Source of the DNA: an uncultured Lachnospiraceae bacterium
Lineage (GTDB): Bacteria; Bacillota; Clostridia; Lachnospirales; Lachnospiraceae
Assembly: GCA_910586585.1 (NCBI GenBank)
Contig: CAJUKA010000012.1
Coordinates: forward strand, 18,597 to 82,596
Reading direction: 5' to 3'
DNA: 64,000 nucleotides
In this document: positions 55,953 to 63,805 of the stretch, piece after piece
Numbering within the stretch: the stretch's first letter is position 1
Layout: each line of letters starts with the position of its first letter
Notes under the pieces: generated by a model
What the model saw: the letters and a program-made list of their open reading frames with translations, nothing else
What the model was told of the DNA's origin: nothing
Databases searched by the model: none
Program-made: the position numbers and the translations under genes

Positions 55953-56495
55953 ATGGCAGGGTTATATTTCACAAGACATGGGCAGACGATATGGAATGTA
56001 GAAAACAAGATCTGTGGAGCGGCAGATATTGCGCTGACCGATTTGGGGCGTACACAGGCCGAGGAGCTTGGGAAGAAAATTATCACAGAAAAAACAGAGA
56101 TTGATGAAATTTTGTACTCGCCGCTTGTGCGGGCAATGGATACAGCACGAATCGTTGCCGATATCACAGGGATTCCGGCAAGGGCGGAAGAGCGGCTTAG
56201 AGAACAGCATTTTGGGAAATATGAGGCGACGCCCAGAAACGGCGCAGAGTTTCAGGAAGCAAAGAAAAGTTTTGTTTATCATTTTGACGGCGGAGAAACC
56301 ATGCTCCACCTGGCACAGCGCATTTATAATCTTTTGGATGACTTGAAGGCGCAGTCTGATAAAAAAACATATTTGCTTGTTGCGCATAATGGGATAGCCA
56401 GAGTTGTTCATTCTTATTTTTATGATATGACAAATGAGGAATATTCTTCTTTTGGCATTCGCAACTGCGAAATACGAAGATACTCGTTTGAATAA
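55953..56495 (+). CDS. Histidine phosphatase-family protein (phosphoglycerate mutase-like)
   Basis: 180 residues. The RHG motif with the catalytic His is FTRHGQTIWN; the second catalytic His is in LLVAHNGIARVV; YSPLVRAMDTARIVA supplies the phosphate-binding Arg. It is a phosphatase more likely than a mutase because it lacks the long mutase insertions. It starts 20 bp after the permease gene and may dephosphorylate an intermediate of that pathway. TTG 55944 is an alternative start. Confidence 0.9.
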   Translation: MAGLYFTRHGQTIWNVENKICGAADIALTDLGRTQAEELGKKIITEKTEIDEILYSPLVRAMDTARIVADITGIPARAEERLREQHFGKYEATPRNGAEFQEAKKSFVYHFDGGETMLHLAQRIYNLLDDLKAQSDKKTYLLVAHNGIARVVHSYFYDMTNEEYSSFGIRNCEIRRYSFE

Positions 56496-56520
56496 GTGAT
56501 ATTTCTATTGCTTTATACAA

Positions 56521-56547
56521 AAAAGAGTACGTATGTACTCTTTTTTG
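56521..56547. terminator. Terminator after the histidine phosphatase gene
   Basis: AAAAGAGTAC-GTAT-GTACTCTTTT with extra T. It is bidirectional by symmetry and lies between convergent genes. Confidence 0.85.
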
Positions 56548-56584
56548 TATGATAATATAATTAAGAAATTGTCAATACAGAATT

Positions 56585-56610
56585 CATTGAAACAAAAAAC
56601 GAAGTTTTTT
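56585..56610. repeat. Second copy of the ATTGAAACAAAAAACGAAG string
   Basis: CATTGAAACAAAAAAC-GAA-GTTTTTT matches 16216-16241 apart from one base. It overlaps the stop of the minus-strand gene at 56609 and forms an AAAAAAC/GTTTTTT dyad. Confidence 0.6.
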
Positions 56611-57085
56611 ATTTGAGTGGTTTGGCACCTGTCTTTTCCTGCATTTTTTCAACCCATGCTTTAAACTTACCCTTTTTCTTTGCCGGCGCAGTATCAAGTT
56701 TTCCGCGGATGCCTTTGACACCTGTTATGTAGATGCCGCTGACGGTTGCTTTTACTTCTTTTTTGACAGGTATGATATCAAAAATAGAAGCATCACAGAT
56801 AAGAGACATGATTTGCGGACCGACCTTGGCTTTTACGATAGGGAATTTGGCGCGGCGCATATATTTGGGTGTTTGCTCCAATACAACTGCGGGAAGTCCG
56901 GCATCTTTTAGCTTTAGCTTTTTTTTGTCAATGATAAGCATGGTAACAGTTTGCTTGGCTGCTTCTATCTGCGCCTCCTGCTCTGCCTGTTTTTTTTGCA
57001 TTTTTTTGCCGAGAAAATAAAGTACAACGAGTAGAATAACGAGAATGACTAAAATCACGATTAAAACTTTTGCTAACATCTTCAA
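56609..57085 (-). CDS. Single-pass membrane protein of unknown function
   Basis: 158 residues. A strong N-terminal helix (about 5-26, VLIVILVILVILLVVLYFLG) is followed by a charged helix and a soluble domain with TVTMLIIDKKKLKLKDAGLP, KAKVGPQIMSLICDASIFD and a very basic tail. AGAAAGG lies before either TTG 57085 or ATG 57079. No family recognised. It is divergent from the foldase gene. Confidence 0.7.
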   Translation of the reverse strand: MKMLAKVLIVILVILVILLVVLYFLGKKMQKKQAEQEAQIEAAKQTVTMLIIDKKKLKLKDAGLPAVVLEQTPKYMRRAKFPIVKAKVGPQIMSLICDASIFDIIPVKKEVKATVSGIYITGVKGIRGKLDTAPAKKKGKFKAWVEKMQEKTGAKPLK

Positions 57086-57330
57086 TCTTTACCTTTCTGC
57101 TTATAGTGAGCGCTGATGAACTGCTGTTGGTGTCGGAAACGCGCTATATAAATTGTACCATTAAATTATGGAAAGTGCAAGAAAGTATACGGATTTCGTT
57201 GTATTTCTAAAGCATTAATGATACAATGGGCAGTAGCAGCAAATGAGGAGGGAAATAAAATTTGTGCCGATTCTGCGGTATGGGGATATCGAAAAGAGTG
57301 CGAATCATGAAAAGAGGAAGGATTGTATCT

Positions 57331-58539
57331 ATGAAAAAGAAACTGGTATTATTGTGCTTGGCAGGAGTTATGATTTTTGGCGTAAGCGCCTGTGGAAACA
57401 AAAATTCAGAGACAACACAGACAAAAGAAACACAAACATCACAGCCAGATACCGAACAGACACAGGAGGATACGGACAGCACACAGTCTGTTGAAACAGA
57501 AACAGAAGCGATAAGTGACAAGGAGGATTATGTAGCAATACAGGATCTTGATATCGAAGAATATATCACGCTTACGAATTACAAAGAGATGAAGGTTAGT
57601 GCGACAAAGCCTGTTGCAGACGATGCAAGTATTGAGGATTATATCAACAAAGAACTTTTGGTGGGAATGATCACGAATAGGAGTGTGAAAAAAGGGGACA
57701 TTGTTGATATTGACTATGTAGGCAAAAAGGACGGCGTGGCATTTCAGGGGGGGACTGCGCAAGGATATAGACTTGCAATTGGCTCTGGTTCTTTTATACC
57801 AGGATTTGAAGATGGGTTGATTGGCGTGATGCCAAAAGAGACCGTCGATTTGAATTTAACATTTCCGGAACCTTATGATAAAAATCCAGATTTAGCGGGG
57901 CAGGAAGTGGTTTTTACCGTTACAGTAAACGGTATACAAGTTTCTGAGGAATACCAAAGCGTTACTGAAAAAGATATGGAAAGCATGGGGCTTGTGTACA
58001 AGACGAAGGAGGAACTCTGGGAAGCAGGCAAAAAGGCTATGGATGAGAATGTGGCAGCGGTTTTTGAGTCCAATGCAAAAAATGCAATTATACAAAAGCT
58101 TGTGGAAGAGAGTGATGTAAAATCTATACCCGAATTTCTTGTAGAAGAAGAGGCACAAAATTATAATAATTATATGGAGTCTCTTGCAAGGTCTGTGTAT
58201 GGCATGGATTTTGAGTCATTTATCACACAGGCACATGGCGTCACAATGGAGGAGTATCAAGCACAGCTTTTGGCTATGTGCCAAGATACAATCAAACAAT
58301 ATCTTGTAATGGAGGCAGTTGCACGGGCAGAAGGAATTGAGATAACAGAGGATATGATGAAGGAAAGAGCATCCGAAGAGGCAGACGAATATGGATATCA
58401 TTCCCCATCAGAGCTGATAAATACGGTTGGGTATACCACTTACAGAATGTATCTGGTACAAGATAAGGTTCTTGACAGACTTATGGAGATTGTTACTGTT
58501 GAGGAAGAAACGGATTCGGAAGAAAGAGAGAATTCCTGA
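57331..58539 (+). CDS. Lipoprotein foldase, FKBP/trigger-factor-like peptidyl-prolyl isomerase
   Basis: 402 residues from ATG 57331 (GAGGAAGGA upstream; the longer frame begins at 57262). Lipobox FGVSACGN puts it on the outer membrane face. After a Thr/Gln/Glu linker comes an FKBP domain (about 120-215: VKKGDIVDIDYVGKKDGVAF, GSGSFIPGFEDGLIGV). A trigger-factor C-domain-like helical region follows (about 230-385, FLVEEEAQNYNNYM). It probably helps fold exported proteins, a PrsA-like role, which is inference. The wall hydrolase gene follows 30 bp on. Confidence 0.88.
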   Translation: MKKKLVLLCLAGVMIFGVSACGNKNSETTQTKETQTSQPDTEQTQEDTDSTQSVETETEAISDKEDYVAIQDLDIEEYITLTNYKEMKVSATKPVADDASIEDYINKELLVGMITNRSVKKGDIVDIDYVGKKDGVAFQGGTAQGYRLAIGSGSFIPGFEDGLIGVMPKETVDLNLTFPEPYDKNPDLAGQEVVFTVTVNGIQVSEEYQSVTEKDMESMGLVYKTKEELWEAGKKAMDENVAAVFESNAKNAIIQKLVEESDVKSIPEFLVEEEAQNYNNYMESLARSVYGMDFESFITQAHGVTMEEYQAQLLAMCQDTIKQYLVMEAVARAEGIEITEDMMKERASEEADEYGYHSPSELINTVGYTTYRMYLVQDKVLDRLMEIVTVEEETDSEERENS

Positions 58540-58569
58540 TAAACTTATTTGGTAAAGGGGAAGAGATAC

Positions 58570-59907
58570 ATGAAGAAGGGATACAGGCGTTTGGTGGCAG
58601 GCGTCCTTTGTACAGTGATATTTGCTGCCTTTTGCAATATAGGAGGCTTAAGGGAGCTTTCCCAGGTACAGGCGGCAAAAAAGGACGATTTGAAGCAGCA
58701 GAATCAGCAAGACCAGGACAGACTAGAGGATCTTGATGACCAAGTGAATGAACTGACAGATGAGCAGGAAGGGATTAATGAGGAGATACAAACTTTAAGC
58801 AATGAGATTGCAGAAATTATGGCGAGTATCAGCATCTTAGAGGAGGAGATTGAGGCAAAAAAGGGCCAAATTGAGCAGGCAAAGCTCGATTTGGCAGATG
58901 CACAGAAGACTGAGCGCGAGCAGTATGAGGCAATGAAAACCAGGATTAAGGCAATGTATGAAAGCGGAGAAACTTCTTATCTTGATGTGTTTTTTAGCTC
59001 TTCTACAATGCAGGAAATGATGAACAAGGCAGATTATGTGGAAAGGGTACATGAATATGACCACAAAATGCTGGTGAATTATCAGATAGCCAGACAGAAT
59101 GTAGAAGATTTGAAAGAGAAACTTGAGATAGAAGAATCTGAGCTGGAATCAGCGCAGGAAGGTCTTGAAGAAGAGAAAGACAGTGTAGAAGAGGCACGGG
59201 CTGAATTGGAGGCGATCAGTGCGGACTATGCTGTGCAGATAAGCAAGGCGAAGCAGCAGGCAGAGGTTTATAAAACACAGATTAAGCAGAGAAATGCGCA
59301 GATTAAACAGATTGAAGAGGCAGAAGAACGGGCCAGAAAGGCTGAGGAGGAACGAAAGCGAAAAGAAGCCGAAGAAGAACGGAAACGAAAAGAGGCTGAA
59401 GAAGAACGGAAGCGAAAAGAAGCCGAAGCAAAAAATAACAACAATAATACAAGTAACAGTGATAAAACGACGAACAGCAATAACAATGATACAGCAGATA
59501 CTTCCAAGCCTGCAACAACGAACAACTCTGCCAATAAAGATGCAATTATGGCGGCAAACGGCAGTGCGAAGGGAAAAGAAATTGCGTCATATGCATGTAA
59601 TTTCATAGGCAATCCCTATGTTTCAGGAGGTACAAGCCTGACAAACGGTGCGGACTGCTCCGGCTTTACGCAGTCGGTCTACAAAGCATTTGGGTATAGC
59701 CTTCCTAGAAATTCAACATCACAGAGAAGTGCAGGCAAGGAAGTCAGTTATGCAGAAGCACAGCCAGGCGACATTATTTGTTATCCAGGCCATGTGGCAA
59801 TTTATATCGGAAATGGGAAAATTGTTCATGCAAGTTCTGCAAAAACGGGCATCAAAATAAGCAATGCATTGTACCGCAGTGTTTTGTGCGTGCGCAGAAT
59901 TGTTTGA
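58570..59907 (+). CDS. Secreted coiled-coil protein with NlpC/P60 peptidoglycan endopeptidase domain
   Basis: 445 residues from ATG 58570. Signal peptide ends near QVQAAKK. Coiled coil spans about 35-285. A run of EERKRKEA units encoded by 24-bp tandem repeats (about 59347-59431) and an Asn/Thr-rich linker follow. The NlpC/P60 domain (about 335-445) has catalytic Cys in NGADCSGFTQSVYKAFG and His in GHVAIYIGNGKIVHAS. It should cut stem peptides in the wall. It shares its coiled-coil core with the SleB-type protein at 1889. Confidence 0.92.
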   Translation: MKKGYRRLVAGVLCTVIFAAFCNIGGLRELSQVQAAKKDDLKQQNQQDQDRLEDLDDQVNELTDEQEGINEEIQTLSNEIAEIMASISILEEEIEAKKGQIEQAKLDLADAQKTEREQYEAMKTRIKAMYESGETSYLDVFFSSSTMQEMMNKADYVERVHEYDHKMLVNYQIARQNVEDLKEKLEIEESELESAQEGLEEEKDSVEEARAELEAISADYAVQISKAKQQAEVYKTQIKQRNAQIKQIEEAEERARKAEEERKRKEAEEERKRKEAEEERKRKEAEAKNNNNNTSNSDKTTNSNNNDTADTSKPATTNNSANKDAIMAANGSAKGKEIASYACNFIGNPYVSGGTSLTNGADCSGFTQSVYKAFGYSLPRNSTSQRSAGKEVSYAEAQPGDIICYPGHVAIYIGNGKIVHASSAKTGIKISNALYRSVLCVRRIV

Positions 59908-59935
59908 CAGCAAGGTATTCTTTTATTACATATTT

Positions 59936-59962
59936 ACAGGGGCACGGGCAACGTGCCCCTGT
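59936..59962. terminator. Bidirectional terminator
   Basis: ACAGGGGCACG, loop GGCAA, CGTGCCCCTGT between the convergent NlpC/P60 and spoIIID genes. Confidence 0.8.
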
Positions 59963-59967
59963 ATCAT

Positions 59968-60231
59968 TTATGCATTCAATTCATTTCTATGGGCATATTT
60001 TTCGCGGGTGGCAAGCCCCCCTCTGATATGGCGCTCAGATTTGTTGACATCAAGCACTGTTCGTGCCTGTTTTGCAAGAGCAGGATTAACCTGCATAAGC
60101 CGCGATGTGACATCTTTATGTACAGTCGATTTGCTGACACCAAAAGCCTTGGCTGTCTGCCTTACAGTAGCGTTATTATCAATAATATAAACGGCGATAT
60201 TAATAGCCCGTTCCTCAATATAATCTTTCAT
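59968..60231 (-). CDS. spoIIID: Sporulation transcriptional regulator SpoIIID
   Basis: 87 residues, the expected size. The HTH is read from NNATVRQTAKAFGVSKSTVH, and the C-terminal basic helix ARTVLDVNKSERHIRGGLAT is the second DNA-contact element of the family. It modulates mother-cell sigma-E and sigma-K regulons in endospore formation. AGGAGGAG lies upstream of the start. It places the organism in a spore-forming lineage, although it does not prove spore formation. Confidence 0.96.
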   Translation of the reverse strand: MKDYIEERAINIAVYIIDNNATVRQTAKAFGVSKSTVHKDVTSRLMQVNPALAKQARTVLDVNKSERHIRGGLATREKYAHRNELNA

Positions 60232-60534
60232 AATTGTTGATAGGCTTCTCCTCCTGAATCATTTGTACATTCTATGAAGCGGTAAGAGAGATTATGAAAT
60301 ATTGTGCTTGATTTTGTCTTAAACTCTTACCAATTAATATCCACTTGAGAATTGTGTTTGCCTTGACGGGATAGGGATAAAAACTGCCATATATTATTTC
60401 ACAAAATCTACACAGTTCATTTAAGCTTCGTTTAAGCTTCACATTTTATACTCATGGCATAACAAAGAAAGGGCACAGGAAATAGCCTTTGAGGCTGGAT
60501 TGCAAATCAAAGGAACCTGTGAGAGGTTAGGAAA
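60232..60534. other. 303-bp divergent intergenic region
   Basis: Between spoIIID and the VTC gene. It contains direct repeats TTTAAGCTTCGTTTAAGCTTC (two units of TTTAAGCTTC) at 60420-60440 with TTTATACTCATGG just downstream, which could be an operator and -10 for the VTC operon. No gene seen. Confidence 0.45.
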
Positions 60535-61263
60535 ATGGCATATCAGGCAGTATTTGAACGTTATGAAATGAAGTATATAATGACAAAACGGCAAAGGAAA
60601 GCAGTTCTTGAAGCAATGCTTCCATTTATGAGGCAGGATGACTTTGGACATACCACGATTCGAAATGTGTATTTTGATACGGATCAATACAGACTGGCAC
60701 GGCATTCTGTTGAAAAGCCGATCTATAAAGAAAAGTTTCGTATTAGAAGTTATAAGCAGGTAGGGCCGCAAGACTCGGTGTTTATAGAACTAAAGAAAAA
60801 ATATTGTGATGTGGTATACAAACGCAGAGAATCACTCACACAGTTAGAAACCTTAGAGTGGATTGTACAAGAGACTCCGTTTCCAAAAGCTACGCAGATA
60901 GGAAATGAAATTGACTATTTTTTTGAATTTTATCAGACGTTGAAGCCAAAAATATTTTTATCGTATGAAAGAGATGCATTTTGTGCAACAGATGGCAGTG
61001 ATTTTAGAGTGACCTTTGATGAAAATATCCTGGCTAGACAAGAAGAACTTTCTCTCTCAAAGGATATTTGGGGCGAAAATCTGCTGCCAGAAGAATATAT
61101 CCTTATGGAACTTAAGACACCTGACAGTATACCGCTTTGGATGGCAAAAGTGTTGACACAGCAAAAAATTTATAAAACGTCCTTTTCGAAATATGGAACT
61201 GCATATAAAAATATAGTTTGCAGAAAACAAAATGAAGAAGCTGGAAGGATATTTATAGCGTAA
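60535..61263 (+). CDS. VTC-domain polyphosphate polymerase-like protein
   Basis: 242 residues forming a single VTC (CYTH-like tunnel) domain. It has FERYEMKYIMTKRQRKAVLE, IRNVYFDTDQYRLARHS, YKEKFRIRSYK, FIELKKKYCDVVYKRR, LSYERDAFCAT, FRVTFDENI and ILMELKTPDSIPLWMAKVL. The basic Lys/Arg and Glu residues lining the tunnel in yeast Vtc4 are of this type. Bacterial versions occur beside DUF4956 and beta-helix or CotH proteins, as here. Polyphosphate synthesis is therefore possible but not shown. RBS lies in GTTAGGAAA. Confidence 0.88.
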   Translation: MAYQAVFERYEMKYIMTKRQRKAVLEAMLPFMRQDDFGHTTIRNVYFDTDQYRLARHSVEKPIYKEKFRIRSYKQVGPQDSVFIELKKKYCDVVYKRRESLTQLETLEWIVQETPFPKATQIGNEIDYFFEFYQTLKPKIFLSYERDAFCATDGSDFRVTFDENILARQEELSLSKDIWGENLLPEEYILMELKTPDSIPLWMAKVLTQQKIYKTSFSKYGTAYKNIVCRKQNEEAGRIFIA

Positions 61264-61309
61264 GCAGAAAAAAGAAAGGAAAAACGCCAAAGGCGCCAGG
61301 GAGGTTCAT

Positions 61310-62008
61310 ATGTCAGAGACAATTTTTAGAGGATTATTTGATACGCAGACAGCATCTGTGATATCAGTGGCAGATTTTATGCTTTGTGTTGGAAGCGCGC
61401 TTGTTATAGGATTTATGATAGCGGCAATGTATATGTACAAAGCTGCTTATACAAAAAGTTTTATCGTTACGCTTGCAACACTTCCAGCGGTAGTATGCGT
61501 TGTGATTATGATGGTCAATGGGAATGTAGGTGCAGGCGTTGCAGTGGCTGGAGCCTTTAGCCTGGTAAGATTTCGTTCTGTACCAGGTACTGCAAAGGAA
61601 ATCGGTGTAATTTTTATGGCAATGGGTGCAGGGTTAATTGCAGGTATGGGTTATCTTGCATATGCATTCTTGTTTGCAGTGCTGATTGGCATGATGAATA
61701 TGCTGTATGCACAAATTGAGTTTGGCGAGAAGAAACAGGGATTCTTGGAAAAAATCTTACATATTACGATTCCGGAGGATTTGGATTACACAGATGTATT
61801 TGACGATTTGTTTGCGCAGTATACAACAAAAAATAAGCTTGTTCATGTTAAGACAACCAACATGGGCAGTTTATTTAAGCTGACCTATTTTATTACATTC
61901 AAGGAAAAAAATACCGAGAAATCGTTTATAGATGAATTGCGTTGCCGAAATGGAAATTTGGAAATTACCATATCCAATCAGGAAATGGGCATAACGGAAC
62001 TCATGTAG
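61310..62008 (+). CDS. DUF4956 membrane protein
   Basis: 232 residues with four N-terminal hydrophobic helices (about 17-37, 47-66, 70-88, 105-132) and a cytoplasmic C-terminal domain of about 95 residues. The GNVGAGVAVAGAFSLVRFRS and PGTAKEIGVIFMAMGAGLI segments are hallmarks of DUF4956. AGGGAGG precedes the ATG. It sits 46 bp after the VTC gene and may form a channel or carrier with it; no function is established. Confidence 0.88.
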   Translation: MSETIFRGLFDTQTASVISVADFMLCVGSALVIGFMIAAMYMYKAAYTKSFIVTLATLPAVVCVVIMMVNGNVGAGVAVAGAFSLVRFRSVPGTAKEIGVIFMAMGAGLIAGMGYLAYAFLFAVLIGMMNMLYAQIEFGEKKQGFLEKILHITIPEDLDYTDVFDDLFAQYTTKNKLVHVKTTNMGSLFKLTYFITFKEKNTEKSFIDELRCRNGNLEITISNQEMGITELM

Positions 62009-62137
62009 AAAGCTTGCTTCATATCAATTATGCAGCAGCGTTTCCAATATGTTTTGAACGGTTCTCAAGACAGGAATTATATATGAATCAGGCACAAAGA
62101 AATTCCGAAAATATGTTGTTCAGAATGGAGGAAATAA

Positions 62138-63805
62138 ATGAAGCGATATTTATATTTGTCGGCAATTTGGGCCGTTAGTATCACGATGACCGCGTGCGGA
62201 AACAGCGCAAATCAGAATATGAGTTCGAATACAAGCGTCGCGGCAGCGTCACAGCTGTTTTCAGAGAGGGATTTAAGCGGGGAATATGATGCATCAAAGT
62301 GCGAGCAAATCACACTTTCTGATGCGGGGTGTACCTCTGATTCCAGTGCGGTTGCGATAGGTCAAAATACTGTTACAATAACGAAAGAGGGGGATTACAT
62401 CATAAATGGATCGCTTAGTGATGGAATGGTTATTGTCGATGTGGAGAAATCAGAAAAAGTTCAGTTGATATTAAATGGAGTAACTATTCACTCAGAATCG
62501 TCGGCTCCGATTTACATTAAAAAGGCCGATAAAGTTTTTGTGACATTGGCAGAAGGTACAGAGAATACACTGACAAACGGCGGGAAATTTACCGCGATTG
62601 ATGACAATAATATTGATGCGGTTATTTTTTCAAAAGATGATTTGACATTAAATGGAATAGGAACATTAATTGTTCAGTCCCCGTCTGCACATGGCATTGT
62701 ATCCAAAAACGAGCTTGTTGTCACAGATGGAACGTATGAGATTACAGCAGCCTCACAGGGGCTTTCTGGAAAGGAAAATGTGGCAATTGCCGATGGAAAC
62801 TTTGTGATAGCGGCAGGAAAGGCAGCCATAAAATCTGCAAATGATGATGACAATACACAAGGGAATGTCTATATTGGAGGCGGAAGTTTTGAGCTGAGTG
62901 CTGGAACAGATGGAATCAATGCGCTCAATGAGGTCAAAATAGAAGGCGGCGACATCAAAATCAATCAGTCTTATGAAGGGATCGAGGCAAGAATTATTAC
63001 GATTTTGGGCGGTGCAATAGAACTTGTTTCATCAAACGACGGGTTCAATGCTACAGACAAAAGGAGTACTACAGAAAATAATACAGAAGAAACAGAACAG
63101 GAAATTCCAGGCGGCAAAATGGGAGATACACAGCCTGATGCCAGCATTCAGATTTCTGGCGGTATTGTGAAGATTGATGCGGAAGGTGATGGAATTGATA
63201 CAAATGGTTATCTCACAATAAACGGCGGAGAAGTCTATGTCGCTGGGGCTTCTCATGGTGGAGATGGCGCACTGGATTATGGAATAGATGCATCTATAAG
63301 CGGTGGGATTGTGGTAGCGGCAGGACAGCGCAATATGGCACAGAATTTTGGTTCTGAATCAACACAAGGTTCAATTCTTATCAATACAGAGGAATCAAAT
63401 GCAGCGGACAGTGATATAGTACTTGTTGACAGTGATGGTAAAGAACTTGTTGCATGGACAATGAAAAAAAGTTATAATTCCGTTGTAATCAGTTGTCCGG
63501 AGATTGCAGAGAATGGAACTTATACAGTTCAGACAGGGGATATTTCAACAGAAGTTGTAATGGATGGGCTTATTTATGGACAGGGATTCGAATTTGGAGG
63601 AAGAAGACCTGGTTTTGGAAACGGAGAAAAACCAGAGGGAATGCCGGATTTAAAAAACGGGGAGAAACCGGAAGGGATGCCAGATTTTAAAAACGGAGAG
63701 AAACCAGAAGGGATGCCAGATTTAAAAAACGGAGAGAAACCAGAAGAGCTGCCAGATTCTAAGGATGAAAATAGTTCTCAGGAGGGAGCGTCGAAGGGAC
63801 TGTAG
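62138..63805 (+). CDS. Cthe_2159-like carbohydrate-binding beta-helix lipoprotein
   Basis: 555 residues. Signal peptide and lipobox TMTACGNS. The body is a right-handed beta helix with repeated turns: GDYIINGSLSDGMVIVDV, IYIKKADKVFVTLAEG, GDGIDTNGYLTINGGEVYV, and Asp/Asn-rich calcium-type loops (FTAIDDNNIDAVIFSKDDL). The C-terminus has four 11-residue repeats (NGEKPEGMPDL) encoded by 33-bp DNA repeats. The last codons (ASKGL) come from a copy of the dispersed hairpin element. It is likely surface-attached and binds acidic polysaccharide or polyphosphate; the latter is inference from the VTC context. Confidence 0.85.
   Translation: MKRYLYLSAIWAVSITMTACGNSANQNMSSNTSVAAASQLFSERDLSGEYDASKCEQITLSDAGCTSDSSAVAIGQNTVTITKEGDYIINGSLSDGMVIVDVEKSEKVQLILNGVTIHSESSAPIYIKKADKVFVTLAEGTENTLTNGGKFTAIDDNNIDAVIFSKDDLTLNGIGTLIVQSPSAHGIVSKNELVVTDGTYEITAASQGLSGKENVAIADGNFVIAAGKAAIKSANDDDNTQGNVYIGGGSFELSAGTDGINALNEVKIEGGDIKINQSYEGIEARIITILGGAIELVSSNDGFNATDKRSTTENNTEETEQEIPGGKMGDTQPDASIQISGGIVKIDAEGDGIDTNGYLTINGGEVYVAGASHGGDGALDYGIDASISGGIVVAAGQRNMAQNFGSESTQGSILINTEESNAADSDIVLVDSDGKELVAWTMKKSYNSVVISCPEIAENGTYTVQTGDISTEVVMDGLIYGQGFEFGGRRPGFGNGEKPEGMPDLKNGEKPEGMPDFKNGEKPEGMPDLKNGEKPEELPDSKDENSSQEGASKGL
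63615..63765 (+). repeat. 33-bp coding tandem repeats
   Basis: About four units of a 33-bp sequence encoding NGEKPEGMPDL/F, with the last diverged to NGEKPEELPDS. Unit number may vary between strains by slippage. Confidence 0.75.
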
